Below, one piece after another: positions 11,804 through 22,939 of a DNA stretch of 64,000 nt. Source of the DNA: Cydia pomonella (lineage: Eukaryota > Arthropoda > Insecta > Lepidoptera > Tortricidae). The stretch is from positions 16,633,991 to 16,697,990 of the forward strand of contig NC_084718.1 of NCBI RefSeq assembly GCF_033807575.1, read 5' to 3'. The notes beneath the pieces are model-generated. The model did not search any database. It was given only the letters and a program-made list of their open reading frames with translations, and was not told where the DNA came from. A program made the translations under genes and the position numbers. Position 1 is the first letter of the stretch. Every line of letters starts with the position of its first letter.

Positions 11804-12880
11804 ATTATTTCCAAAATTACACAATTGAAGATTTCTGTCTTTATTGATTGAACAAATCGTTTCAACACACAGACAGCTTTAACTAATACCACCTTGCATA
11901 ACCTAACTCATTTTTAAGACTAAATTTTTGAAAGTGAGACGAAAATCCTATGAGAATTGGTTACATCCAAGTAATTGTAGAAGTTGCACAATTATCTGTC
12001 GACAAGACTTAATTAATCATTTACATTAATTCATAGATCTTACTTTAATTCCTCACTAACGTAGCCAAATCCATCAAATTGTTAAACTCAAAAAGCGACT
12101 TTAGAATTGCTAATATAAGGTTTCAAATCAAATAACAAATCGTCAAGACTAGGGGCATATTAACGACCATTTTACCTACTTCCAAATTATGTAACGTGTT
12201 TTGTTCTCTAACTTACATACATACCAGTTAAATAACTTCATCCGAATCCTATGTGGAAACATATTTATGAGATTATTGTAATTTTTTGAATAATTATTCG
12301 CGTTCTGCTTTGTTTCGAATATTGTATTATGTGATTTTGCGCAAATAATTTGTTAAATGAATATTCAATAATTGCACTAAATTTGTAAAAAATAACACGT
12401 AAATTTGTTCACAAAGAAGCCGTGTAGTGAGCCGTCTCATGACGATATATTTTTAATTTGCTGTTATTCTTTACAAATCGGCACTAAAATTGTCAAAAAA
12501 TCAAAATATGGAGTTCCGTTTGTGCAAGAAATAATACAATTTTGTCTTAGACAGTTATTGAATTGTTGTGTGATTTTGTGCGTAGCATTTTTGGATTAAG
12601 GTGTCGTAGGTTCAGAGTTTTTGAAAAATCTTACCCCTTTTTGAGATCACAATACGGTTGCTAAAAACTTAATTAGCAATCTTGAAGATTTTTTCTAGGG
12701 ACTTCATTGATTCGAATCCTGATTTTTTTTAGTTTTGTTCCATAGAAAAAAATTACCCATGTTCGTGATTCTAAAACGCACTTTTAAAATGTGTAACAAT
12801 TTATGCACAAAAGCTAAAAACATGAAAATTGCTTCTGAAAATGCGCAATTTAATTTTTAAGGGAACATCGATTACTTTTT
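11804..12880. other. AT-rich non-coding stretch
   Basis: No convincing frame. The 64-codon frame at 12405 has no motif or splice context. Confidence 0.4.
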
Positions 12881-13722
12881 AGGGTTCCGTAGCCAAATGG
12901 CAAAAAACGGAACCCTTATAGATTCGTCATGTCCGTCTGTCTGTCCGATTCTGTCACAGCCACTTTTTTCCGAAACTATAAAAGCTATACTGTTCAAACT
13001 TAGTAAGTAGATGTATTCTATGAACCGCATTATGATGTTTATACAAAAATAGAAAAAAAAACAATAAATTTTGGGGGTTCCCCATACTTAGAACTGAAAC
13101 TCAAAAAATCTTTTTTCATCAAACCCATACATGTGGGGTATCTATGGATAGGTCTTTAAAAATAATATTGAGGTTTCTAATATCATTTTTTTCTAAACTG
13201 AATAGTTTGCGCGAGAGACACTTCCAAAGTGGTAAAAAGTGTGTCCCCCCCCCCCCCCCCCCGTAACTTCTAAAATAACAGAATGAAAAACCTAAAAAAA
13301 ATATATGATATACATTGCCATGCAAACTTCCACCGAAAATTGGTTCAAACGAGATCTAGTAAGTAGTTTTTTTTAATACGTCATAAAAATTTAAAAAAAT
13401 ATTTTTTTTCATCAAACCCATACGTGTGGGGTATCTAAGGATAGGTCTTCAAAAATGATATTTAGGTTTATAATATCATTTTTTTCTAAACTGAATAGTT
13501 TGCGCGAGAGACACTTCCAAAGTGAAAAAAAGTGTGTCCCCCCCCCTGTAACTTCTAAAATAACGGAATGAAAAATCTAAAAAAAATATATGATATACAT
13601 TACCATGCAAACTTCCAACGAAAATTGGTTTGAACCAGATCTAGTAAGTAGTTTTTTTAATACGTCATAAATGGTACGGAACCCTTCATGGGCGAGTCCG
13701 ACTCGCACTTGGCCGCTTTTTA
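12881..13722 (+). mobile_element. Lepidopteran interspersed repeat with internal duplication
   Basis: It begins with AGGGTTCCGTAGCCAAATGG and ends with GGGCGAGTCCGACTCGCACT plus TGGCCGC and T-rich sequence. I recognise both ends as a high-copy moth repeat. Inside, a unit of about 293 bp occurs twice (CATCAAACCCATAC at 13117 and 13410), each with a poly-C run: 18 C at 13245-13262 and a shorter run near 13538. A 5' fragment of the same family lies inverted at about 30985-31052. Confidence 0.75.
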
Positions 13723-13904
13723 CATTAAAACTTACAACAAATTAAAATTCAAAAACATGATATCAGCGGTCCCGAGTACGCGGTCTGAGAGTGAGAGAAG
13801 AATACGAACCTACTGCACCTTAACAGTGTGGCTGCCCTAAGCAAACATAACAATATTATATTAATATTAACTGATAATATTCTAGATATTAATCTTTCTA
13901 CACT

Positions 13905-14042
13905 TATTCATAAACGCGTTACTGGCCTGAATTACCTATGAATCGTTTGTCCTTATCTGTCATTTGACTTGTGTATTTGTAAGAAAGGGATAAAACGTAA
14001 TTTAACTAAATCAGGTTCGTAAAGTTTTATGAATAAGGGGGT
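13905..14042. mobile_element. MITE, family B, with TTATTCATAAA ends
   Basis: CTTATTCATAAACGCGTTAC on the left is mirrored by CGTAAAGTTTTATGAATAAG on the right. A related hairpin at 33475-33595 shares the ATGAATAAG end. Its right end is the target of the LINE insertion that follows. Confidence 0.65.
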
Positions 14043-14363
14043 TAGTTAGTTAGTGCTTCTGGGCATTTTCCGCAAATCGACATCCATTGTACCTATTTTG
14101 CGTGAAATCGAGGTAGTGCTACTCTAACCACCCCAGCTCCTCCTCGAAGTCTAGCAAGGTTTTCAGGTTGCTAATTGCCTCCTTTAGTGTGCACGGAGTC
14201 CCTAGGTATTTGTTCCTGTATACTTCTACCTGTTTGCAGTCTAGGAGAATGTGTTTAGTTGTTTCCTTTTCTTCCATGCACGCTCTGCACATGGGACTGT
14301 CTGTTTTACCCATATTGTGTAGGTGTTTATTGTGTTGTGTCCTGTAATTAATCCTACTATTTT
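14043..14363 (-). mobile_element. 5'-truncated non-LTR retrotransposon, ORF2 C-terminus
   Basis: On the minus strand the frame ending at 14119 reads NMGKTDSPMCRACMEEKETT, then KHILLDCKQ and FEEELGWLE before the stop. This is the zinc-knuckle region (Cys-X2-Cys with downstream His and Cys) that follows the RNase H-like domain in R1/Jockey-type ORF2 proteins. The copy is 5'-truncated near 14363. Its 3' tail is a TAAC repeat (GTTAGTTAGTTAG on the + strand at 14041). A 13-bp direct repeat TGAATAAGGGGGT flanks it at 14030-14042 and 14364-14376, a clean target-site duplication. Confidence 0.85.
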
Positions 14364-14805
14364 TGAATAAGGGGGTAAGAATTTATTAAAAACAATACCT
14401 GTATGTAAATGTTTAAATTATATTTATTCATGCCAGAAAAACTTGCAATCTGATTTAAAAAACCGGCCAAATGATTGAAGACCACGCATAATGTAGGGTT
14501 CTTTACCTTCATATGATACAAAAAGCCTTTAGCTTGATTCTAAAGAGCGCAGGCTCAAGACCTGGTTTCTAGATACATAATTTATTACTTTTAACTTTTT
14601 TATTCTCGACGATTTGATTAGATTGTCTAGACAACAGACAAATCATCACAATCAACCTTTTTGTAGCGTAGAATCAAAATAAGTTACGCCCGTAGTCGTA
14701 ATAATGAGATCGAAGGTATTATCTGCACTTTGATTGTACGGTCTAAACGCTAAAAAGAACATTCGTTCGATTCAGGCATTGCATGATAATTATAAATATA
14801 TAAAT

Positions 14806-15002
14806 ATTAGAGGACATTATTACACAAATTGACTAAGTCCCACAGTAAGCCCAATAAGGCTTGTGTTGAGGGTACTTAGACAACGATATATATATATATA
14901 TATATATATATCACACGAACAAATGTCCTTACTAGTATTTGAACCGGGGACCATCAGCTTCGTAGGCAGGGTCACTACCCACTAAGCCAAACCGGTCGTC
15001 AA
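14806..15002 (-). mobile_element. tRNA-derived SINE, family 1
   Basis: Read on the minus strand it begins GACGACCGGTTTGGCTTAGT, with a B-box-like GGTTCAAAT and a tail ending AAATTGACTAAGTCCCACAG on the + strand. An internal TA microsatellite lies at 14887-14911. Other copies are at 29577 and 56366. Confidence 0.8.
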
Positions 15003-15356
15003 ATTATGTAACAATACATAATTTATAATGGTACCCACAATATTACCTGTTCTAGATTTTTATGTTTCAACCCATATTTCATATTGATGATTTTTTTGTG
15101 CTGATTAATAGTTCGCCTTAATTATAATTTATCGTGTCCTATTTGGAGTTTGCATATGAATTAGACCAGTTTTAAATGTCATAATAAAACGAACACCTGT
15201 CAATCAATCACGATTATCATAAGGTATGTTGTTATCATTAGTAAATAATACTTAAATCATCTACTTATATAATATCATTAAAATTTATTTTTTAGTTTTA
15301 CATTTAGAAATAGTATTTTCATAGGTACTGAAATTATTATCGATACATTTAGCACC

Positions 15357-15482
15357 AGAGGGCCTACCGCGAAAACAAAAATTGCGGGGATCTTTCTCTT
15401 TTATTCCAATGAAGGCCTAATGAGAGTGACTAAGAAAGGTGCCCGAAATTTGCAAACATCGATTTTCGCGGTTATAGCCCTG
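15357..15482. mobile_element. MITE, family C (AGGGCCTACCGCGAAAA ends)
   Basis: The left end AGGGCCTACCGCGAAAA pairs imperfectly with TTTTCGCGGTTATAGCCCT at the right. Copies at 18121 and 18351 share the core GGATCTTTCTCTTTTA. Confidence 0.75.
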
Positions 15483-15659
15483 AGTATTATACTAACATGC
15501 GTTACCTAATTTTACCTCCCTTCGATTAAATTTAAAATAAATAGCTTAGTAATAAATTATTAGAAGTACCTACCATAAATTTACAATTACGCAATTCACG
15601 ACTGCATATCAATTAATTTCTTTTCGTATATAATCAAAATATATCATACGTTAATAACT

Positions 15660-16100
15660 TTTTAAACATGTTTGGCGTTCGGGAGCGTTCTGTTTTGTGT
15701 AGCCTGCGCGGTGCAACGAGCACCTGTCAAATGAACAATGCTCGCGCGAATAATTTCCATTAACAGTGGATCATCATCACTTATGTAGGAATGGGAGAAA
15801 GAGCGAGGCCGCTGCCCGCACCGGCAGTCGCTCCACACGCGCAATTCGACATGGTCAACTGTTCATAATTACCACATTGTCATGAGCGCGAACGAAACGC
15901 CGCGCGGAAAAAATCCAAACGTCAACTTTACCGCGCTTTTCGGAAAGTGAAGTTATTGAAACTCGTTTCGTGCCAGAAAGTGAATTAACATTTTAACGTG
16001 TCGTGAGAGTGAATGTGGTTGCGTAACAGCAGAATTCTACGATGTTGATGGATTTTTATAATTTTGACAAATTATAGTGTATGCATTCTTGGTTGTGTAA
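15660..16100 (+). promoter_or_regulatory. CpG-rich, repeat-poor block; possible promoter and noncoding first exon
   Basis: CpG density is well above the surroundings (for example GCTCGCGCG near 15740, GCGCGAACGAAACGCCGCGC near 15887), and no repeat is recognised. It contains E-box-like CACCTG and CAACTG sites. No long coding frame is present. It lies 6 kb upstream of the 22029 exon on the same strand, so it could supply a leader exon for it. This is inference from composition only. Confidence 0.3.
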
Positions 16101-18120
16101 TGTTGCCCCGGATTTTTAGGTTGGCACCATTGGAAACGATTACAGAGCCTGACAATGGCGATCAAATTGCGAATCGAATGCTACTTAATTTAAATGATAA
16201 TTTATACCAATTTAGTATGTAATATTACTGAGTTATGGCTTGTTTCTTATAGATTTCTTTACTGGCTAATGCGATGGCTTAATAAGTTTTTAAATAGGAA
16301 GGCTAAGTGCCAGGTTCTTGGGAAAATGAGTGGAAATCGTCGGAAAAACTTGGGAACTGCGTATCGCTTATGCACATGCGTAATTGTCACCTTTCATTTA
16401 TGCGATCAGACGGTTTGTTGACTCGTTTATTGACCTTTTGACAGGTTATACAGAAATTATTGGTTCGTACGTTTTTTTCGTTCGCTGTTCGTACGTCGTT
16501 CGTTCGTAATAAAATTGTAGATGTACCTAACACTGGCATCCGATTTTCGGATGGGGAAACAAAATTAGCTTCAAAAATGAAATTATGTTTTGAATACTGT
16601 TAATACCTATTTTCTTAATTTGGGGCTATTTCATACATATAGGACGTGAATTGACGCAATGTAGGGCAAGCTGATTATTTAATACGGGTCATCATCGTTT
16701 CTAGCCACCCGCACATCAAAACTTGCCAAGGCAAATGTAATTTTAAATTTTCAATTTAAGTTAATAAAATTGAATGGAAGACCTTTTTATTTGCATCTGG
16801 GCGGGTAGAGGATAGATAAATGCGTGTACTAACTGACTGAGAAACTGATTGATCATATAAAAAAAGGAAAAACGCGCGGTTCGTGTTATCTTGTCATGTT
16901 ACTGATTTATATGTAATTAAAAGTGACATTTATGTCGTTTTCCATATGAGCGAATATCTAATAACTTGCTTGCGTGATATTAAAACAGTTTTATTATTAC
17001 GTCGTCAATGTACATACTCTTAAATATTTTTTTTTCAAATACACGTGTCTCACTCTCAAAAATGATAAGCAGTTTTTAGTTTTCAGTTTGTACTTTAACT
17101 TGTCTTTCAGATAGATTTTATTGTTTTGTATCTAACGGTTTCTGTTCCTATATAAAATGCCCTCTATTTTATTTATTTGGGGGCAAATTATCTGTTAAAT
17201 AATAGCGCTGGAGAGCGTGTAAACTAGCTGAACCTTGTAGAATAAAATGTTAATTTTATCTCTATTTAGATTTATTTGCCTCCAATTAAAAGTAAAATTA
17301 TTTTAATTTTAACATGTAAGAATAAGTTGATGATGCAAAAACGACCATAGATAAAAACTTGTGCTGCGCTAATCGAATCGCAAATCGATAACACTTTCGT
17401 TTTTCTTGAATCGATGATAATGACCACATAGTACTGGCCAGTCACAATTACTTAGTTGCCATTATCTCAACGATAGATGCCTATCAGTATCCTAGCTAGT
17501 TATTACATTCATTTGCATGTCACACGACATAGAAAGTGATTAAACGGTTGATTAACAGGTGTTTTAAATAATATTTTGCTTGTAATTAATAATGTTAAGT
17601 AAATAATTAAGTAATTATAAGATTTATAAGCAATTATCGTAAATATTGCTACAAATCGAACAGATTTTGAGCCGATTAATGTAGTTGCTTCGTATGTACT
17701 ATGTTATCAATGTAACATACTTATATTTTTATTTATTTAATCTTTATTGCACAAAAGAAAACGCATCGTACAAACGGCAAATTCTCTACCTATGAAGTCT
17801 TGAAAATCCGCTCCCTCAAAACGACTACTCAAAAGAAATTAAAACTTACAGTTTACAAGTAAAAAAAAAAACAAATAGCGGTAACAATGGGTCTAATTCT
17901 AGAACAAACTGCGAATAAAGATTGCAGGAATCTAATTCACATATTACGACGTAAAGACGTTATCAAAAATAAGTACTTTTACATCCGTTTTCCTTATTGC
18001 AATGCTATAAGGTGCAAAACAGCATACAAGTTTTTGACAACGACCGTGTACCTAACCTACTCGGTAGCAATAATACACTAGCGAGCTTGAGGCCGGTTCT
18101 ATCTTAAACAATTGGATACT
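16101..18120. other. AT-rich non-coding stretch
   Basis: A CGTTCG/CGTACG cluster at 16467-16506 is the only local oddity. The frames at 16194 and 17887 have no recognisable content. Confidence 0.4.
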
Positions 18121-18249
18121 GGGCTATAACCGCGAAAATCGAAGTTCGTTAATTGCGTGCATTATTCTCTGTCACTCTAATCACGTCTTAGCGAGAGTAA
18201 AAGAGAAAGATCCCCGCAATTTGCGAATTTTGGTTTTCGCGGTAGGCCC
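18121..18249. mobile_element. MITE, family C
   Basis: GGGCTATAACCGCGAAAATC at the left and GGTTTTCGCGGTAGGCCC at the right. It is inverted relative to the copy at 15357. Confidence 0.75.
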
Positions 18250-18350
18250 CCCTGTTCTGCTTGATGTTATTTTGGTATGACCTTGAGTCAGTGTGAGCCA
18301 CTGCACCAATCAGCGTGGGCCGCGAACGCTGGTTGGATTTCACGAAATCC

Positions 18351-18500
18351 GAGGGCCTGCCGCAAACACCGAAATTCGCAAATTGCGGGCATCTTTATCT
18401 GCCCCTCTAAAATTGCGGGATCTTTCTCTTTTACTCCAATTAAGGCGTAATCATTACAATGCCCCCAATTTGCGAACTGCGGTGTTCGCGGGAGGCCCTC
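18351..18500. mobile_element. MITE, family C
   Basis: GAGGGCCTGCCGCAAACACC on the left and GGTGTTCGCGGGAGGCCCTC on the right. The 110-codon frame across it is a by-product. Confidence 0.75.
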
Positions 18501-18852
18501 CGATCAGAGGGCCTATCCAAGGTGGTTGTTTTATAAGGCGTCTCGCGTCTATAAGTACGAGCGACAAAAATGACATCATTTTGATATTCCGATGTAAGTT
18601 CGAATTGGCCTGTGATTTCAGGTAGTATCGTATCAAAATGAGATCAAAACCTTATAAAATTGTTAAAACGGAATCAGCTTCCTTAACAATAATACATTAG
18701 CCGAGTTAATTATAATTATTATGTAATGGTGCAGATTTTTGTAAAAGGGGGAGTTTCTCTCGAGTTAACATAATGTTAATGTGTATTATGTGTTCGCGAT
18801 AATCGTAAGCTGTAGGTGCGAGTTAAAGTAACAATGGATAGTAATGTTTTAT

Positions 18853-19092
18853 GGGTCCTCTACAAGATGGGCCATCATGTTGGCCCACTAAGATGGGCCA
18901 GCATGTAGAGAGGGTATAGTGGTGTCGGATGGCTTATGGTGCGGCAGGATGGCGATGGGATGGCCACGGTGTCGGTTTTTCGTCCAAACGGAGTGGACCA
19001 GCGATGATGCGTACGCACACGTGGCCCATTCCATAGAGCGGGCTCTTAACCATCGCATGGTCATCTCGCTGGGCCATCGTGTAGATGAGCCA
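18853..19092. mobile_element. GC-rich MITE with TCTACA.GATGG ends
   Basis: The left GGTCCTCTACAAGATGGGCC is mirrored by TGGGCCATCGTGTAGATGAG at the right. The inner motif GATGGGCCA is repeated. Open frames on both strands reflect the GC-rich repeat. Confidence 0.6.
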
Positions 19093-19301
19093 TTGGACAA
19101 TTATGTTTTCATCAAATCATGAAGGTTTTAGTGTGATTTATTTTGTTTATTATTGGTAAATGTGTCATTTGTAATATTGTCGATATGGAAAATTTCTGAT
19201 ATCATTTATGGCATTAACGTCTTATGTATATACACACTGCAGTTTACTTTTTTGAGTAACACTGTACAACACACACAATTTAGTAATCTTAATTGTTAAT
19301 C

Positions 19302-19337
19302 AGTGGACCTTATGCCTTTTGTAATAAGGTCCACTGA
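19302..19337. repeat. Short perfect hairpin
   Basis: CAGTGGACCTTAT and ATAAGGTCCACTG are exact complements separated by a 10-base loop (GCCTTTTGTA). Confidence 0.8.
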
Positions 19338-20689
19338 TGGACAGTTAACAGTGTGGGCGGTGGTAACTAACTTACCAAGTTCATTACTGTTGACAGTGAT
19401 GCTCTAAAATGGCTCGACTAGAGTTTGCTGCGATGTGGATGCGCTTTTAAGCTGTCCGTCCACAAAATCAGGGTCGTTCACCTATTTAATGCGGTTGCCA
19501 AAACAAATCATGAGGTTGTCCAGTGTGAGTGCACCATTAATGACAGCCAGCCAACAATAAGTTGCCTTTTGCTTGAATACGGCGTATAATTGATTAAATT
19601 GTCTTAGATCTAATATTGCATGCGACAGTAGAATTAAGCGTATCATTGTGTTTAGGTACTTACTTAGTAGTGTCTTATTTATGTTGTAGGAGCCACTACA
19701 AAAAGTGGTGAAAGAATTCATCAAAAAATATACATAACTTTTTAACATTATATTATTACAAAGTAATGTTAACTTTACAGTAGCATAAGTTGATGCTTTA
19801 AATTCAAAGCTCTTGTAAAAATAGGTAACACTGACAGTAACATTTAAAAATAATTCGCAGCAAAACGGCCGTGCGTGTACATAACGCGCCTTCCTACTTA
19901 ATTATAAATCAATCGAGCACTTGGAACGCCAGTAGGAAGCTTTTTTACCAGCTGTACTGAGCGACAACTAATTGGTATTTTACATTTAATTGTTTGCGAA
20001 CACGATATACCCTAAAAAAGAAAATATAGTTTAAATCATGAGACAGAACGTCGAAATTTAAGTGAACTGAAAATTTGTCTAATTGATTATCAATAGATAT
20101 TTATTTCTTCAGAACTGGAATTATTAGGTTCATTAGGTCGTAAATAGTGCTTTGTTATTTATTTATATCGCTATTTTGTGTCGCTTTTTATTTGAATAAC
20201 TACTCGTTTTTGATGAAATATGAGTGATATTTCATATTTGATTGCATACATTATATTGTAAATATATTTTTTTTCGTGTAAAATGTGTTCAATATAAAAA
20301 TAGAGACCGTGTGTGTTGGAGAGTCTGCCAATTCGTGACTTGAGTCGAAAGAGAAAACTTCAGGCTTCTAAGCAGATGATGCGCCCCCTACACTAAACTT
20401 TGGCTCTTTTTCGCATAGTAAGCTCTGCCATCTAGTGGCTTAAGTCTAAAAATGGAAACATGACATAATGCTTTGCGCCAATGAATAGGCGGCTTCTGTG
20501 CTGACATCTACAGTTCATTGTTTTCTTTATTGAAGTAATTAAGTAAGAAGAATTTAAAAGTAAAATTTCATTTGTCGTTAGCATTTAGATCGGCACTTTG
20601 ACAGATTGAGATCGACGTGATCAATCATCATCAACAGTTGATTATCGATTCATAAACGATTTATGAATGATTACATATAACGAGTTCAT
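19338..20689. other. AT-rich non-coding stretch
   Basis: No gene is seen. The segment ends with one copy of the 11-bp duplication (20679-20689) that brackets the next element. Confidence 0.4.
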
Positions 20690-21144
20690 ACATAAGTTGC
20701 TATTCCATATTTTGGATGATTTTGTGCATCGACTAGGATATACCCCGGGATTTTGCCCCTTGCCTCTAAATTTTGCTCATCCCTGGTGTGTGTCTCTTGA
20801 AGTAGTAAAATATCAACATTGTGTTTCGTCAAGATTCTGTGCAAGACTTCGCACTTTGCCAGGCTGATTCCTTCAATATTAAGCTGGCATACACATAGGC
20901 TGGGCCCAATTGTAATCTTTGAAGAGCTCGTATCATAATTTGCATCCATCATAATTAGCCAGTGCAATCCATGCACCATATCATCTACGACTGCCCTAAG
21001 AGAAAATACCCTGGAGATACTCTGGACTTGCTCCCCCCTGATGAAAACGCAGCCCGATGGGTGAAGGAGGTAGATGTAAAATTATAGTACCTAATTAGTT
21101 AAAGTTTCACTAATACTGTAAGCGACCATACGACTAAATAAATA
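20690..21144. mobile_element. Twin-primed (internally inverted) LINE copy
   Basis: On the minus strand, 20690-20940 encodes LCVCQLNIEGISLAKCEVLH then NVDILLLQETHTRDE. This is the start of an APE-type endonuclease domain, with the conserved N and QET motifs. On the plus strand, about 20963-21087 encodes IYDCPKRKYPGDTLDLLP and AARWVKEVDVKL before TAG, an ORF2 C-terminus. A 3' untranslated end with AAATAAATA follows. The two parts are therefore head-to-head. The whole is flanked by AACGAGTTCAT at 20679-20689 and 21145-21155. An inverted 5' segment plus 3' segment inside a single target duplication is the signature of twin priming. Confidence 0.85.
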
Positions 21145-21155
21145 AACGAGTTCAT

Positions 21156-21461
21156 GAATCGTTTTAGTTCCTGCGGGTAATGGGTGCAATGCTGAATATG
21201 CTAATATGTAAATATTTACGATTGATCTGTGCTAGTTTCGTGACTTTCGTGGAAAAAATCTAACGAAACCGTTTAAAAATCAAACAAAGCTTACAAATGA
21301 AATAAATGACTACCACGAAGTTTTGCTACTATCTGCACTATCATTGATATTATTTATATAAAAAAAGAAACACATGCCTGAATAAAAATATATATCCTGT
21401 ATTTATTCCATATTCGCATATTTATAAGGCAAAATGATAAGCAGTTTTTATTTCAAATATA
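21156..21461. other. Non-coding stretch
   Basis: Nothing recognisable beyond one copy of the 11-bp duplication just before it. Confidence 0.4.
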
Positions 21462-21761
21462 CCGGGTGTTTCCTGTAACAGGAGCAATAAATTAAACTGT
21501 AGGCTGTACTCCTCGAACTCACCAACATTTGTTCTATGTAGTCTGAAGTTAATTCTAAGACTAATTTTGTTATGTTTAAAACGTGACAAGCAACGTCAAA
21601 CACACTGATGACAGCGTACATTGAAAATAATATTAAATTTGTATGAAAAAGATAAAATCTAAAGATTTCATAATTTTTAAAAGTTGTTAATCAAAATTTA
21701 TATCGTTTTAGGCGTACAATATATGGTTTAATTATTTGCTCGTGTTTCAGGAAACACCCGG
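21462..21761. mobile_element. 300-bp mariner-like MITE with TA duplication
   Basis: CCGGGTGTTTCCTGTAACAG at the left is mirrored by CAGGAAACACCCGG at the right. Both ends abut TA. There is no coding frame. Confidence 0.8.
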
Positions 21762-22028
21762 TATAAACAGAAAATTGTAAATTAGGTTAAACAGCCATAA
21801 CTCACCTTTGAAGTTGGTCGCATTGGATTCGGACACGATCGCATTTTAAAATCGTTACGCAATCGGATCGCAACGAGAACAATTAATCACGTTAACCCCT
21901 TCTTTTTAGGTGACTACGATTTTCTGTGCTCTTTCTTAGCAGTGACAGTTAAATAACGATCTGTGCTTCAAACGACTTTCAATGTGATGCCAATGCTCTT
22001 ATGGTAAATTAAAAAAAAAACTAATGTG
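21762..22028 (+). promoter_or_regulatory. Leader of the long first exon; possible splice acceptor
   Basis: A good polypyrimidine tract and acceptor (CCCCTTCTTTTTAG) end near 21910, and a weaker CTTTCTTAG follows near 21940. The 22029 frame may therefore lie in a second exon fed by an upstream noncoding exon. Short upstream ATGs (near 21983, 21992 and 22001) all terminate before or near the main ATG. An in-frame TAA at 22005-22007 fixes the coding start downstream of it. Confidence 0.4.
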
Positions 22029-22939
22029 ATGATGCCAAAAGCGCGTTCCAAAGATGACAATGACAGCTGTAATGCTATCGCCCGCCTGATCAAAGACCTT
22101 TGCAGCTGCTCAGAAAACGGAGCCTGGTCCCCCGAAATGACCCCAGATAAAAGAAAAGGGCCCTTCCTTAAAAGCGAACTCACAAACATGTCTGCCATGC
22201 GACGGAGAATCATGACTCTAGCCAAAAGAAAACATAGAGACGCTATCCCAGAACCGCCGAAACTAAGCAAAGATAGTCCTTTAGAAAAAAGCACTGATAC
22301 GCTCACTTCAAATCTAGTTAACACTACACTAAGTTCCCAAAATAGTACTTTACGTAGGAATATAGACAATTTTCTTTTGTCTCGTCGAATGTTCGCTCTA
22401 GAAGAAGACATATATGAAAAACCAATACAACACAACTTGAAAAATTCCTCTTGCGGCGAAAACTGGTCGCTAAGCAAAGCGTGGAAAAACAACAACACGG
22501 ATTTCTTCAATCGCTCGCCTACCCTCGATTCTCGTCTAATCGAGCGCAACCGAGGCTACCTGGAACGGATAGATGAGGTGCCTCGTAAGAAGAAAAGAGA
22601 CAAAAAGATGAAAGAGCAGTTGCGTTACGATAGGAATATTAAACGTCACATTCGGATACGTGTGATGCTGTCTTTGAGAATGCGACGGTATATGAAGAAG
22701 CGTTTAAGGAAGCCTTATATACAGAATACAAATATACCTCCACGTCGGTTTCCTCGTGGGACGTCTCTGACGTCTAGTTTTGGGACGCGGTCATATAAGA
22801 GTGTGATGACAGATAAACTGGGGGATGGGGCTGTGGTGTTCGACATTCATGAGGCTCGGAATATCACCATGGACCTTTGCCACGACTATGAAGATGACCT
22901 CGACACGCTGGAGATCGCTTTACGCGCCGGGAATTTTAG
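22029..22939 (+). CDS. Putative alternative first coding exon of the forked/espin-like gene (long basic N-terminus)
   Basis: An open frame of 303 codons plus two bases starts at tandem ATGs (22029, 22032) and ends at TTTTAG followed by GTAAAT, a good donor. It is the longest host-like frame in the first 31 kb. The product is hydrophilic and basic. A Lys/Arg block at about residues 185-230 (PRKKKRDKKMKEQ, then MRRYMKKRLRKP) could bind nucleic acid, act as a nuclear signal or bind actin. It ends in an acidic stretch (DYEDDLDTLE) and ALRAGNF, which resembles an ankyrin-type helix. I recognise no catalytic domain. The two-base overhang AG joins in frame to the ankyrin exon at 31688 (giving Arg) or, by skipping, to 63354 (giving Ser). 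The opposite strand is also open for 193 codons, but without splice logic. Membership in the forked gene rests on strand, phase and position. Confidence 0.6.

Noticed and set aside
18293..18625. 110-codon frame
   Set aside because: It spans a family C MITE; the open frame reflects inverted-repeat composition.
21968..22549. 193-codon minus-strand frame
   Set aside because: It is antisense to the 22029 exon. It has no start context, splice sites or motif, and its length follows from the opposite frame's codon composition.
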